DNA of 64,000 nucleotides from Craterostigma plantagineum (lineage: Eukaryota; Streptophyta; Magnoliopsida; Lamiales; Linderniaceae), in assembly GCA_027422505.1 (NCBI GenBank), contig JAPQWV010000728.1:62001-126000 (forward strand), in the 5' to 3' direction. Made by a program: the position numbers and the translations under genes. The notes under the pieces were generated by a model. It ran no database searches. It saw only the letters and a program-made list of their open reading frames with translations, and was not told the origin of the DNA. Of the stretch, positions 11,594-22,472 are shown piece after piece (position 1 is the stretch's first letter; every line of letters starts with the position of its first letter).

Positions 11594-12535
11594 CATGGTT
11601 CGTCGTCGCGGCGTTGTCTCGATCGTCGCGACCGCTTCATAACGGGATCGCCACCGGCCGCGCCTGAGATACGAATTGGCGCGTTACGATCGTGTCGCAC
11701 TGACATCTCGGCCGTCTCGGCGCGGCGCGGACGATATGTCAGCCTAACAGCCGAAAGGTCACCGATTTGATCTTCCTCCAGATATTACTTGCTGTTTGGT
11801 AATAAGGTAAGAAGAAAAAGAAGCGAGGGGCTGGGAATGAACAAAAAGAACCCCAAATTGTGTTTTTTTCTATATTAAAATGGTTATTTTATTCATTGGG
11901 CTTTTAAAATAAATTCATGATCATAAAGGCCCAACGAATTTTCTACATAAAACACCAACAAAATCCCAAAACATGTTGAAAGAAATTATCAAGCATGTAT
12001 AAATTACCATAGCTTTTTTTTATTGAACTAAATATACTAGTACTTTTTCGCCACTCTATGCTTAGAATATAATTATATTTCATTTTTCTTTATTTTTAAA
12101 ATTAGTATATTCAATGTCTAATAGATGAAATATAATTTTAACTATATAAAAGAAAAATAATTTTTAGGAATGTAAGTATAATGAATAAAAATGAAAGTGA
12201 TACGAAAATTATTAAAGTAAATAAATAAAAAATAGTTGGGTTAAATTGCAAATTCATGACTGACCAAATATGACAATGTATGGTCACCTCGCACCCTTAT
12301 AATATAATAGATTAGTAGAAAATCTACATTATGTATAATCTTGTGATAATTTTAAACAAAATTAAAGTTTTTTTTAACAAAACATTATCTATTATAATGG
12401 GTAAAGAAACATATATAAATTTTCTATTTTTTCTTTATAAAAAATGTGTATCGTCCGCAACCGCGCGGCGATAATGCAATGTATCTGTATCGCTCGTGTC
12501 CGCATCGACGTCCGCATCCGCCATGGCGAACCATG
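11594..12535. mobile_element. 942 bp hAT-like non-autonomous element, 8 bp TSD
   Basis: The 8 bp ACTTCATA occurs directly before (11586-11593) and directly after (12536-12543) this segment. The two ends are inverted: CATGGTTCG on the left and CGAACCATG on the right, a perfect 9 bp TIR, with GC-rich subterminal blocks at about 11600-11760 and 12445-12530. An 8 bp TSD points to the hAT superfamily. The terminal bases are not the usual CAG/TAG, so the family may be divergent. The middle is AT-rich and non-coding. The right end is 85 bp from the stop codon of the G-gamma gene, probably within its 3' UTR. Confidence 0.78.
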
Positions 12536-12620
12536 ACTTCATATGATTATATGTTAGAGTACTATCTATCAAACAAGCAAGCAATATATATAGATATGAG
12601 TTATGATTATGAATCACTAA

Positions 12621-14396
12621 CTAACAAGTATAACAACAAGGGGAGCCAAAGCAAGTACAAGATGGGCGGCAGCATCTAGTAATATTTAACTTTGGAAGAG
12701 AAAAGCAGCAGCAAATAGACGAACAGCATTTGGAGGGAAGACGACAGCAATCGTCAAATGAAGGGCATTTGCATTGGAATTTGCATTTGCATTTGCACCA
12801 ACAACAACTATTAGTAAAGCATTTGCATTTCGGCATTCGGGAACAATTCGGCCTTTTGTTAGAGCAGCTTAAAAGCCAAGAGATCTTCAAACACGACCAC
12901 GATGATGATGATGATGATGATGATCCGCTGCAATCAAAAAAGAATTGAGATTAAAATCCATTTTTTTATTATCATTTAGCAACATTTGCTATTAGAAAAG
13001 TCATTAACGTAATCAAAATTGAATGGGTTATTTATGTCTTTCATAGTTTGCCTTCACTTTGTTGCACATAAAGATATCATCCTAAATGTTATTTCTTCTT
13101 CGATTATAGAAGATTGTTTTTACCAAAGCCAATTCCAAAAGCGGCACGATCTTCGGCCCTTTGTTGCGCTGCTTAGGAATTAGGATCAATCAAGAAATGA
13201 CCCAAAAAATCAGATCACTTGAAAAAACAAAAGAATAAAAGATATAAAGTTCTGGCGATTAATGTAGTAGTCTTACGTAGGTATCAGAGGATCTGGATTT
13301 CCACTTACAAAATCAGCAACCCTGTTAAAGAATTTAAAGGTTTGTTGATAGTTCGTTCTATTGAATAAGAAAGAAAAAGAAGCATATTCACTTACTCTTT
13401 ACATGATTTCGAAGCTGGTTCAAGTCCCTGGATCGACTTCAACTCGTCCTGCCATCAACATATATTTAGATTACCTGACGTAAATCATGGGTTTGACTAT
13501 GAAATTTCGATATTCAATACGCAATAAACAAGTTAAGACAATAACGTGTGTGCTCAAAGTCAAATTTTTGTTCAGTTCTAATATTAGTTTTTTGAAAATT
13601 GCAATAAATATTATTGGACACTACTCATTCAGGTGCACAAGAACAAGATTATCTAACCAACTGAAACTTCTAACTAAGTTCATCACATGCCAAAGAGAGC
13701 GGCTAAATCAATGGCTGTCTTGCTTAAATTGGGCAATTTTGAATTGTTCTTTTTTCAAAATTTCAAGGAGAATCTACTAGCCTACTAAACTACTTAAAAA
13801 TGTGGTCCACACTCAACAGTCCCTAACACTTTGATGTAATCCAAGTTGCCTTAATCTAATAATAATCCAATCGCCAGTGTCAGAATGACAGCTCTAGAAA
13901 ATTTATCAGCCCTTTTTTTGTTTTATTTTATTTCTTTCGAGTATCAAACTCTCTTCCCTACCAACCAACCCATCCATTTCAATGGCAAAGGGTTTATTGT
14001 CTACGCTCGATCAAGTGTGTACAAACAAGAATCCTCTTATCACTACATTTTTAGCTTTGAAGGGTAAAAAAGACCTTAATTTTCTGTTCCCAAATACACA
14101 TCACTTCGAAGCGATGGAGAAAAAAGATAAGCCTAAAACACAGTCAAACCAGAAAATAAAGAATCTTATGTAAGAAAAAAGAGCAATTCAAGAAACAAGA
14201 ATAATTCAAACCCAATCTTGGAGAGAAGAAAGAAAAAAAGAAGAGAAAGTACCTGAAGAAAGCCAATCTCTCTCTCAAGCATCTGAACTTTGGCTAACAC
14301 TCTACGCTTTCCGTACAAGTCTGGGTACTGAGGCGGCGACCTTGGCCTCGGCGGTGGAAGTGTTGGTATTGTAGCATTTTCCCTCACAAGAGCCAT
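12621..14396 (-). CDS. AGG3: Heterotrimeric G-protein gamma subunit, type C (AGG3/GS3-like)
   Basis: This is a host gene with five coding exons on the minus strand: 14396-14253, 13448-13396, 13321-13277, 13168-13124 and 12927-12621. Every intron has GT...AG ends (donors at 14252, 13395, 13276, 13123). The exons total 594 nt, or 197 residues plus TAG. The N-terminal half is the G-gamma-like domain: PRSPPQYPDLYGKRR, then a coiled-coil helix ending LEREIGFLQ, then PASKSCKEVADFV and DPLIP, and a basic/aromatic RRSCRFWNWLC joint. The C-terminal tail (about 100 residues) begins with eight serines and holds 26 cysteines (CKCKCKFQCKC, CCSSICCC), the hallmark of plant type-C gammas. These proteins pair with G-beta at the plasma membrane and set organ and seed size; the tail tempers activity in rice GS3. 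The start is the first in-frame ATG and sits in a good context (AAAATGG). Known family members are about 230-250 residues, so this one is slightly short. No disabling change is seen. Confidence 0.93.
12901..12924 (-). repeat. Coding trinucleotide microsatellite in exon 5 of the G-gamma gene
   Basis: Eight GAT units on the plus strand read as TCA/TCG serine codons in the gene. They start directly after the exon 5 acceptor and open the Cys-rich tail. Length changes here would add or remove serines without shifting the frame. Confidence 0.85.
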
Positions 14397-15138
14397 TTTC
14401 TTCTCACAAAATAAGAACCCAATAATAGTAGGCACAAAATGCTTACGTACAGTTTGAATTCTTTCACACGATGGTACATACAAATTACAGGCTATAGAAG
14501 GAGAAAATAGGAGAAGAGAAGAAGACACACTGCAAAATAATATGACTGGTGAGGGATAACTACAATGGGGTCCAAACCCTTTACACCAAAAACAAGTTAT
14601 TTCATATAGAATAACGAAAGCCTCCCAAGAGACAACCTTTTTTTTTTTAATAAAAAAAAGATCAAATCAAATGCCCGTAAACGTAGTGGTAAAACGCGCT
14701 CACGCACGTACACACTGCGTGTATAGGAAACAAAGAAAATAAATGCAGGCTTGAATTAGAGTGAGAATGGGTGTGGTGGGTTTTCATTTATTTCTCCTCA
14801 TCAATTTGTCTGCCGTAGCGTTGTGCATGTTTGGTTCAACCAAGGAAAAAAGGATGTAAAACTTTGTGACTGCCCACAACTGTTTACTGTAAAATAGTGG
14901 GCAATAATTGAATTGTATTGAAATCTACTATCTACTAAGCTTGTAATAATATTATTATTATTATTATTTTCCACACAGTGGAAGAGTCCTTTGTGTGTGT
15001 GTTTCAATGGTGTTTGCAGAAATGTCAGAATAAAGCCCGAAGAAGTACTGCAGAGCACACGTGACAGACTGACTGGTGTGGAACAGTGTGGCTTAAGAAG
15101 AAGAGAAAAAAAAGGAGCTTTTAATAATCGGGCCTTCT
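14397..15138 (-). promoter_or_regulatory. G-gamma gene 5' UTR and promoter region
   Basis: Directly upstream of the ATG, the minus strand is pyrimidine-rich (14490-14530, CTTCTTCTCTTCTCC type), as in many plant leaders. A weak TATA-like CTATATGA lies near 14600-14610 on the minus strand. A G-box CACGTG is at 15058-15063 and a (TTA)n microsatellite at about 14947-14970. The TE-derived repeat block starts at 15139, which limits the proximal promoter to about 740 bp. The transcription start is not directly visible. Confidence 0.4.
15058..15063. promoter_or_regulatory. G-box (CACGTG) in the G-gamma upstream region
   Basis: The context is ACACGTGA, the palindromic core bound by plant bZIP and bHLH factors, about 660 bp upstream of the ATG. 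A single hexamer is weak evidence of function. Confidence 0.3.
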
Positions 15139-15983
15139 TTGAGTTTCATAATATAGTTCAGCCCCTGTCAGTATAATATTCATTAAAAAGGACCCGATAT
15201 CTTTCAAAGTTAGAGAAAAGGACCAAAAAGTTGATCTGACCAAAATACCCCTACAAAAGCTGTATAATAAGTGGTATCCAGAACATGTTTTCTGTTACCA
15301 TCGTTAACCACTTTTTTTACAAGAAAAAATCTTCGCAGATTTCTATTTTCGTTCGAACGATCCTTGGAAACGAAACTGGATCTATCCACGAGGGTTTATT
15401 TTGATATTCAGGTCTCGAAATGTTCGATTTTACGGGTATATTCTTCGAACTCTTTTGACGCAAATAATAAGAACACGATAAAATCGACTCCCGATTTGGT
15501 CGAAATTGAAGATATTTTGTACAAATTCGAGAGACCCATATCCTGATCAAACCACGGAGACACCGTGTTGGCTCTATTGTTCTTCGCTCAAGGTTGCCGA
15601 AATTTAAACACAATCGCCGGATTTTTGCCTAATTTTTTGAAATATGGAAGTGGTACCAGTAAGTTACTAATTGTTATTCTTTGTGTAACTTGTGTTATCT
15701 AGTTTAGGTGAGATTTCAACAATTTAGGCGGGATGTCAATAATTAGGCGGGAATTGTCATATTTGGCAATGAGGGAGCTCGTCAAATAATGTGGTACATC
15801 TCTCTAGTTAAGAGGTATAAAACGTGGTTTATCCGGTACCAAATCACTCATTTCGAAATAAAATAACAGTACAAATGCAATTTTTAACACTATTGTAGAT
15901 ACTGATACTGCATAATAAGTTTTGCATACCACAATAAAAATTTCATTAATCTCGCTCACAAATCCATAATTATTTCGATTATT

Positions 15984-16780
15984 TAGGGTTTGGGGTCTCG
16001 AATTTTGAGTTTATGGTCTACTAAATGTTGTTCTTGCTTTAATGTTGAACTTTGAATACGTTTGTGATGACATTCATAACGTTATGTCTCATCAAAGGAG
16101 ATACTAGTATATTTTGCGAAAGAAGAGTTATGTGTTTACATGACTTTTGCTCTCAACTTTCACATATTGATATCAACATTCACATAACATGTCTTTAAGT
16201 GAATTTGGTTTGTTAACTTAGTGAAATCACATACTTACATCAACATAAATCTTATACATTCGGAAAAAAGTGAACTTACGAACAAAATTAATCTAATTAA
16301 TGATGTTATACTGAAAACGTATTATGTGGTATCTACACCAAATATTGTGTCATAAATTCGATTGGTCTTGTTTTTTTATATCAGACATGTGGTATTTTTT
16401 GCAGGCAATGTGGTAATATTCTAAAACATTTCATTATTTACGCTCAAAAATCCATTTTGCTTCGATCGTTTAGTGTGAGGTCTCAAATTTTCAGTTTATG
16501 GTCTATTAAATGTTGTCCATGCTTTAATGTTGAACTGTGAATACGTTTGCGATGAAATTCATAATGTTATGTCTCATCAAAAAATGTACTAGTATATTTT
16601 GTGAACGAAGAGCTATGTGTTTACATGACTTTTGATATCAACTTTCACATATTGATATCAACATTCGCAAAACGTGTGTTTTAATGAAATTTTGTGATTT
16701 GGCTTCATCATATCACCTATTTCCATGAATGTCGATCTTATACATCCCAACGAAATGAATTTACGAACGAAATTAATCGA
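15984..16780. repeat. Two-copy direct repeat (about 320 bp units, spacing about 485 bp)
   Basis: Copies lie at about 15984-16310 and 16468-16780. Both run through GGTCTC, AGTTTATGGTCTA, TAAATGTTGT, TTTAATGTTGAACT, GTTATGTCTCATCAAA and CTTTCACATATTGATATCA in the same order, with scattered substitutions. Similarity is about 85 percent by eye. Confidence 0.75.
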
Positions 16781-17079
16781 AATAGCAATGTGGTATTGAT
16801 TAGCTATTTTGTGGTTCTTGTAGCTACAATTGTGGTATAACCTTTGTTTATATTGTTATTGTTTATCGGACATGTGGTATTATTTGCACGCAATGTGGTA
16901 ATATTAAGTTATTGTACTATTAATATCTCTGACAATCTAGAACCTTGTAGAATGTTCTTATTTATGTGTTATCCAGAATGCGTGAATTGTTACCCAGAAT
17001 AAATGAAGTGCTACCAACCAACTTTTATTTGACCAACGTTCCAATATTTCGCTCCAAATTTGTCGTGACTAACATCGAT

Positions 17080-18630
17080 AATTATTGTCGATTATAAGAC
17101 CCACGGCCGAATTGGTGTGAATCCACATTATTTGAGCATAATATTCGAGATTTCACTAGTTTTTTTACCAAATTGTCGAATTGGGTTTGAAGCATTATTT
17201 CAACATAACATTGAAAATTTTCCTTGTTTATGAGGACCCATGAAAAATTGAGATCGGTTTTACCTTTTCCGATTACTAACGTTGAAGATTTCTTCAATTT
17301 CGGGAAGTTTTGTGCAGCATACGAATTTTTAATCTTTCTCTTGACACTTTAGTCCGTACCAGTTGCATGTAGTAATTATAGGAAACAAACCGTTATTTTT
17401 CTTATTATTTGTTATAAATGAGGCAAGACTTGTTACCATTTATTAGTAATCGGTTACAATATTTGAAGGTAGAGTTTTTGAATTGCAGAAAATGGTACCC
17501 AGATAAAGTGATGTGTTAATGAAATTGAAAAAATGTTTCGATCTTAGCTCGCAGCAAAATTCGTTGTTATTTCACCTCGATTACTAAGACCCACATCCGA
17601 ATTGGTGTGAATACTCATTATCGAGCATAAAAGTCGAGATTTCACTCGTTTTTTTACCAAAATTTTCGGATTGTGTTTGAAGCATTTATTCCAACTTAAC
17701 ATCGAAAATTGTCCTTATTCATGAGGACCCATGAGAAATTGAGACCAGTTTTACCTTTTTCGATTATTGACGTTGAAGATTTCTGCGATTTCAGAGAGTT
17801 TCTGGTGCGATTTCAGAGAGTTTCTGGTGTCGTACGAATTTTTGATCTTTCTCTTGATGCCCTATTCCGTACTAGTTGCATGTAGCTAATAGGAAACAAA
17901 CCGTTATTGTCTTCTCATTATTTGTTATTGATGAGGCAACATTTATTCCTCAATGTAAGGAATCTGTTATTGTTTTTTAGGGTAGGGTTTCCAAAATAGC
18001 GGAAAATGGTATCCAGATAAAGCGATGTGTTACTGAAATAAAAAACGTTTTGATCTTAGTTCGCAGAAAAAATCGTTGTTACACTCGTTTTTTTACAAAT
18101 ATTTTCAAATTGTGTTTGGCATATGTTATTAGTGTTGAGGATGTGGTTCCCTAAATAACGGAAGTGGTACCACGATGACCTGATGTGTTACAGGAATTTT
18201 TTATCTTCCTCGTGACACTATATTCTAATTATTTGTTATAAGAGAGGCAACATATATTCGTCGAAGTTAAGAATCTGGTATAGGTTTCCAAGGTACAGCT
18301 TCCGTTCTAGCCGAAAATGGTACCCAGATAAAGTTATTTGAAAATTACTTAGATTGAAAATGTTTGGATCTTAGGTCGGGCAAGATTCGTTGTTATTCCA
18401 TGTCGATTACTAAGATCCACATCTGAATTGGTATGAATACTCGTTATCCGAGCATATAAGTCGAGATTTCACTCGTGTTTATCAAATTTTTCGAAGCTTT
18501 TTTGAAGCATTATTCCAACTTAATATCGAAAATTTTTCTTGTTTATGAGGACCCATGACAAATTGATATCGATTTTACCATTTTCGACTACTAACGTTCA
18601 AGATCTCTGCGATTTCATGGAGTTTTGGGT
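17080..18630. repeat. Three-copy direct repeat
   Basis: Copies start near 17080, 17577 and 18403. Each carries in order GATTA(C/T)(T/A)AAGA, GAATTGGT(G/A)TGAAT, GAGATTTCACT(A/C)GT, TTTATGAGGACCCATGA-like, TTTTACC, and GATTTC before a phrase ending near a TTTCTCTTGA block. The second copy also holds a 23 bp tandem duplication at about 17796-17841 (GCGATTTCAGAGAGTTTCTG type). The third copy is shorter. Confidence 0.72.
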
Positions 18631-19017
18631 GTAGGAAGAATCAGCGATGACAAAACCTTTGACGTGAGGATGATGGTACAAATATGTAATTTTTTGCAAC
18701 AGTTGAGGGCAAATGGGCCTTTTTACCACGAATGGGTCCGTAACTCTAATACAAACTTGAGATGGGTCTTTTGAACTGAAATTTAAAGTAAGAGGGCCTG
18801 AATTCAAACGAAAGTTGCTTAAAAGGGCCTGAATCATAATTTACTCAAAAAAAAAAACAGCACAAGTTTCGTAGATTTTCATTTTATTACTGTGGGGATT
18901 TATATTGTGTTGTTTAATCCTCGTTTTACAGTATTAGGTAAGACTTTGCTTCCGTCATCGCATGTTTGCTGCTTTCTTGAAATGAATAAATACCATCAGA
19001 AACATATTAAGTAGTAG

Positions 19018-19683
19018 TATAAGGAATCCCGATCTATTTCATCCGAGACCCTGAATTCCAAAGTCGCACAGCGTCCATGGCCACGTAGAGAACACTTAAT
19101 GGATTGAAAGACGCCACGAACAGATGTGTAAAGCGGTACGATAAGTCTCAGATCTATTTCACAACGCACTGCTTTTGCAAGAGATGGTCGAACATCAGAG
19201 TAACAAAGACTCAAAGAGATTCATAAAAAAACTCGAAATTGGTTTTTCTCTGATGAGAAACAAGGCCTATTTATACTAGTAGGCTATAGCTAAATAAAGA
19301 ATAAAATAACAAACTAATAGATATTTAAGCGAAAATCTAAGAGAATCTTACTAAATAATTATCTAATTAGTTTGAATATAAATCTTGCAAATCATGTTCA
19401 AATCTTGCCCAAGGACAAAAATTGCATCTTGGTCCTTCAATTCTTCGATAATTGCACTTTAGTCCCTGAACTTTCCGAAGCCGTTTCTGCCCGATCAAGT
19501 TCTTGAAATTATATTATGATCCTCTTTGTTCTGAGTAGCTACGAATATGTTTTCACTTCTTCAAGAACCTTCAATATGAGCATGTTAAATTTTTCTTTGA
19601 AATTCTTTGCTCGAAATCTTGTTACGTGCCCGATCGATATGTGAATCTTCAACATAGCTTGCTTACGATTGAGCTCATTCACA
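19018..19683 (-). repeat. Element F, 3' LTR (left)
   Basis: From about 19018 (TATAAGGAATCCCGATC) the sequence matches 22473 onward, at high similarity for about 500 bp. The inner edge at 19683 (CATTCACA) abuts a minus-strand polypurine run (GATGAGGGGGATGA, 19684-19698). Its length is about 666 bp. The first base pair after the initial T appears lost compared with the right copy (TGATAAGG). Confidence 0.82.
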
Positions 19684-19698
19684 TCATCCCCCTCATCT

Positions 19699-20130
19699 TG
19701 AAAAGGATTTGTCCTCAAATCGACTTGGAAGGGTCCATCGCCTCGGGTAACAACTTTGACTTTATTTTCTCCAAATATCGATCTTCTCGAAGGTGCAACC
19801 AAACCCAATCGCCTGGTTCAAATATGTACCCTTTTGACATTAATTCTGAAATTTGTCTCTGCAACTCCTTTGTCTCCTCGGATTTGGTTCGGTAGGCTTG
19901 ACGATTCAGTAGTGCTGCTCCAGGCATAAAGTCAATTTGATGCCCTATTCCCCTAATAGGGGTAATCCAATTGACATGTCTTGAACGAGCACGTCCTTGA
20001 ATTCCTGCAATAAATAATCAAAGGTCAATGGTAGATCATTGCCTGACTGGTTAGCTAATAAAACGGTTTCTTTATAGACGAGTAAAATCATCGGCTGTGA
20101 AGAATAGTAAGCTTTCCTCACATCGTTCAT
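19699..20130 (-). pseudogene. Element F pol: RT N-terminus fused to integrase C-terminus
   Basis: The minus-strand frame at 19715-19927 reads through the region before the RT palm (PGAALLNRQAYRTK...ETKELQRQISELMSKGYI) and then directly into the integrase tail (FEPGDWVWLHLREDR...KSKLLP). The whole RT palm, RNase H and integrase core are gone at a point near 19825. A second frame (19539-19808) continues the integrase tail (TRGDGPFQVDL). The upstream pre-RT sequence (LQEFKDVLVQDMSIGLPL) is at 19945-20130. The copy cannot replicate by itself. Confidence 0.8.
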
Positions 20131-20396
20131 CCTCGCCAGTATAATACGCTTGTCCTTAAACTTATGTTATCCACTCCCCTCGACGTTGACCTCGTTATTT
20201 CACGCTCTGATTTTACCTCAGTGGCTCTCTCAACATCTCTCGTTTCTTTTTCTCGCAGTCTCTCCTTTTCTTTTTGCAACTTTATTTGACCTTCATATAC
20301 TTAGCTTGGTGTAAGAGGTCGGAGAGTGTAAGTGCGGTTGTTGTGCCGTAGGGTGTACTTGTTTGCGTGACCGTCGTGTGTTACCCTCCGATCGAA

Positions 20397-20825
20397 CTAC
20401 CACGGTCGTCCCAATAAAATATGTCCAGCGTCCATTGGAACAACATCACAAAGCACTGAATCCCCGTAGTTTCCAATGTGGAATGAAATAAGAAACTGCT
20501 TGTAGACTCGCACATCCCCGCCGTCGTTAAACCATTTGCGTCGATATGGATGTGGGTGTTTTGTCGTTGGAAGTGGTAATCTGTTCACCAATGCCACACT
20601 CGCTGCATTCGTGCAACTCACTCCATCAATTATCACACTGCATACCTTATCCCCAACGTAGCATCGTGTGTGGAAGATGTTCTCACGCTGCTCCTGGTCG
20701 TCTTGAACTACTAGCGCGTTCAAGGCTCGATGAGATACCAACACAAGTTCAGTGGGTATTTCAACTTCTTCCCCCAAATCGCCGTCCGCTTCTTCGAATT
20801 CGACGTCTTCTTTGTCATCGATCAC
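20397..20825 (-). pseudogene. Element F aspartic protease region
   Basis: An open minus-strand frame of 142 residues contains RCYVGDKVCSVIIDGVSC, where the catalytic Asp is present but the usual following GG/GS context is altered (IIDGVS). It continues with LPLPTTKHPHPYRRKWF and VVPMDAGHILLGRPW, the retropepsin layout of plant gypsy elements. It sits between gag (upstream, higher coordinates) and the truncated pol. Confidence 0.8.
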
Positions 20826-20879
20826 TACCTCCCCGAAGCAAGATCGTCATAGTTCTCTTGTTCGGACATTGCTTGCGAT

Positions 20880-21840
20880 ATGCCCAAGCCCTTGACACCT
20901 AAAGCACTTGATGTCGCGGTTTCTTGTCACTGGAGCGTCAAACTTCTTCGGGGTGCGAGTTGCAATTGGCGTCGTTGTGTCGTCAAATTACTTGGCTTGG
21001 ATCATTGCTCCTCTTCCACGTGGGCTGCTCAAAAAGTCGTGAATTCCTCGAACTGCCCCTCGTATGAGCTATCTCTCTATTTTTGCCTCTAAGTGTACCA
21101 GCTCTTTTAGTTCCACATAGTGTTGCAACTAAACTAAATCTACAATATCTGAATTCAGCCCTGAGAAAAATCGGGCCGTCCTTGACTCACGATCCTCAAC
21201 AATGTTGGCACGGATCATGGCGATCTCCATATCGCGGTAGTATTCTTCGACCGTGCGGCTGCTCTGTCGTAACCTTTGGTGTTTCTGGTATAACTTGCGA
21301 TAGTAGTGAGGCGGTACATACCTTTTACGCATTATAGCTTTCATTTCCTCCCATGTCACGACCGCACGCTCACTAGCGCGCCTCCTCGTCGTCGACAATT
21401 GGTCCCACCAAACAACCGCATAGTCAGTAAATTCAGCCGCGGCTAAGGTTACTTTTCTGCGTTCCGTATAGTTGTGGCAGTTGAAGATGAATTGGATCTT
21501 TGTCTCCCATTCAAAATACGCATCTGGATCTTGCCCTGAAACGTTGGGATCTTCTGTTTTACGCCTCCACTATCATCACGATCACGTTCGGTTTGCCTCC
21601 TTTGTCGTTAATCTTCCTCGTCAAATTCATCGTTAGCGAATAACTGAGTTTCCTCTCTGTAGTCGCGTACTCGACGAGATCCATTGCGATTATGTTGTGC
21701 GGCTGCCTCGACTTGATTTATCCGCTCGTTTGTCTCCTCAAGTTGTTGTTGCATCATTCGCTGCATCTGGGCTGTTATTGCTTCCACATCGATTACTTGG
21801 ATTGGCGATGTCGTTATTATCAGATTTGGAACCATCGGAC
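20880..21840 (-). pseudogene. Element F gag
   Basis: The gag start is near 21835 on the minus strand. The N-terminal piece has a long glutamine/methionine helix (ITAQMQRMMQQQLEETNERINQVEAA). The retrotransposon gag domain is at 21129-21398 (WEEMKAIMRKRYVPPHYY...RLRQSSRTVEEYYRDME). The region that should hold the zinc knuckle (20830-21100) has broken frames. Gag would form the particle shell that packages the RNA. Confidence 0.78.
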
Positions 21841-21863
21841 ATAGTGCCTGAAAATTTTTCCTA

Positions 21864-21956
21864 TTTTTTCTTTCTTTTTTTTTCTCTTTTTTTTCTTCTC
21901 TCTTTTTTTTTCTTTCTTTTTCTTCTCTTTTTTTTTTTTCTTTTTTCTTCTCTTTT

Positions 21957-22037
<81 letters not shown>

Positions 22038-22057
22038 CCTCTCTCTCTCTCTCTCCC
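21864..22057. repeat. 194 bp homopyrimidine/homopurine tract with (CT)n
   Basis: Every base on the plus strand is C or T except one A at 22000. The right half is mainly (CT)n. It lies between the primer binding site and gag of element F, so it would be (GA)n-rich leader RNA of that element. ORFs predicted across it are low-complexity artefacts. Confidence 0.95.
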
Positions 22058-22458
22058 ACTCGAACTTGCAAATATACTCACTCGTTGGACCCTATGTCTT
22101 GATCGAATTCGTCCACTCATACTTTGCAACACGTTGAAGAAAAATAGAGCCCGACAGTCGAAAAGACTTTTAATATGCGTTGTAGCCCCTAAGAAATGCA
22201 ATATTCTCACAGTTTTTTTTGCTGCAATTCCTCCCCACTGTTTTTTTGCAGATTGTTTTTTTTTTATTATTTTTTTCCCTAGATTTTTTTTCGAGAGATT
22301 TTTTTTTTGCAGATTTTCTTTTTTCAGATGTATTTTTTTTTCGCAGATTTTTTTCGTTTGAAGTACGAAGAAACCTCTGATTGTTACGCAAAAAGTTGAT
22401 GTTGCGCCTTCTTGATTTCTTCGAACGAACTTTGATAACGAACCAAACGCGTGGATTA

Positions 22459-22470
22459 GCTCTGATACCA
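22459..22470 (-). other. Element F primer binding site (tRNA-iMet, perfect)
   Basis: On the minus strand it reads TGGTATCAGAGC, an exact match to the complement of the iMet tRNA 3' end. It lies 2 bp from the LTR edge at 22473. Confidence 0.9.
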
Positions 22471-22472
22471 TC

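Larger units (their letters stand above)
15139..18848. mobile_element. Mutator-like candidate element with internal repeat blocks
   Basis: The ends are loosely inverted. The left starts TTGAGTTTCATAATATAGTT (15139 on). The right, read on the minus strand from 18848, starts TTGAGTAAATTATGATTCAG. The shared pattern is TTGAGT...TTCAG.CCCT. No convincing 9 bp TSD was found. The interior has no credible gene but is made of two repeat families, listed separately. AT-rich filler with recurring ATGTGGTA words separates them. It could be a non-autonomous MULE or a Helitron-like composite. Confidence 0.35.

Noticed and set aside
14397..14528. Upstream in-frame extension of the G-gamma exon 1
   Set aside because: The extension would start at a GTG, not ATG. 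The first in-frame ATG (14396) has a good context and fits the family N-terminus.
15271..15613. ORFs of 91 and 98 codons at the left of the Mutator-like block
   Set aside because: They overlap on opposite strands, have no family resemblance and no upstream gene signals.
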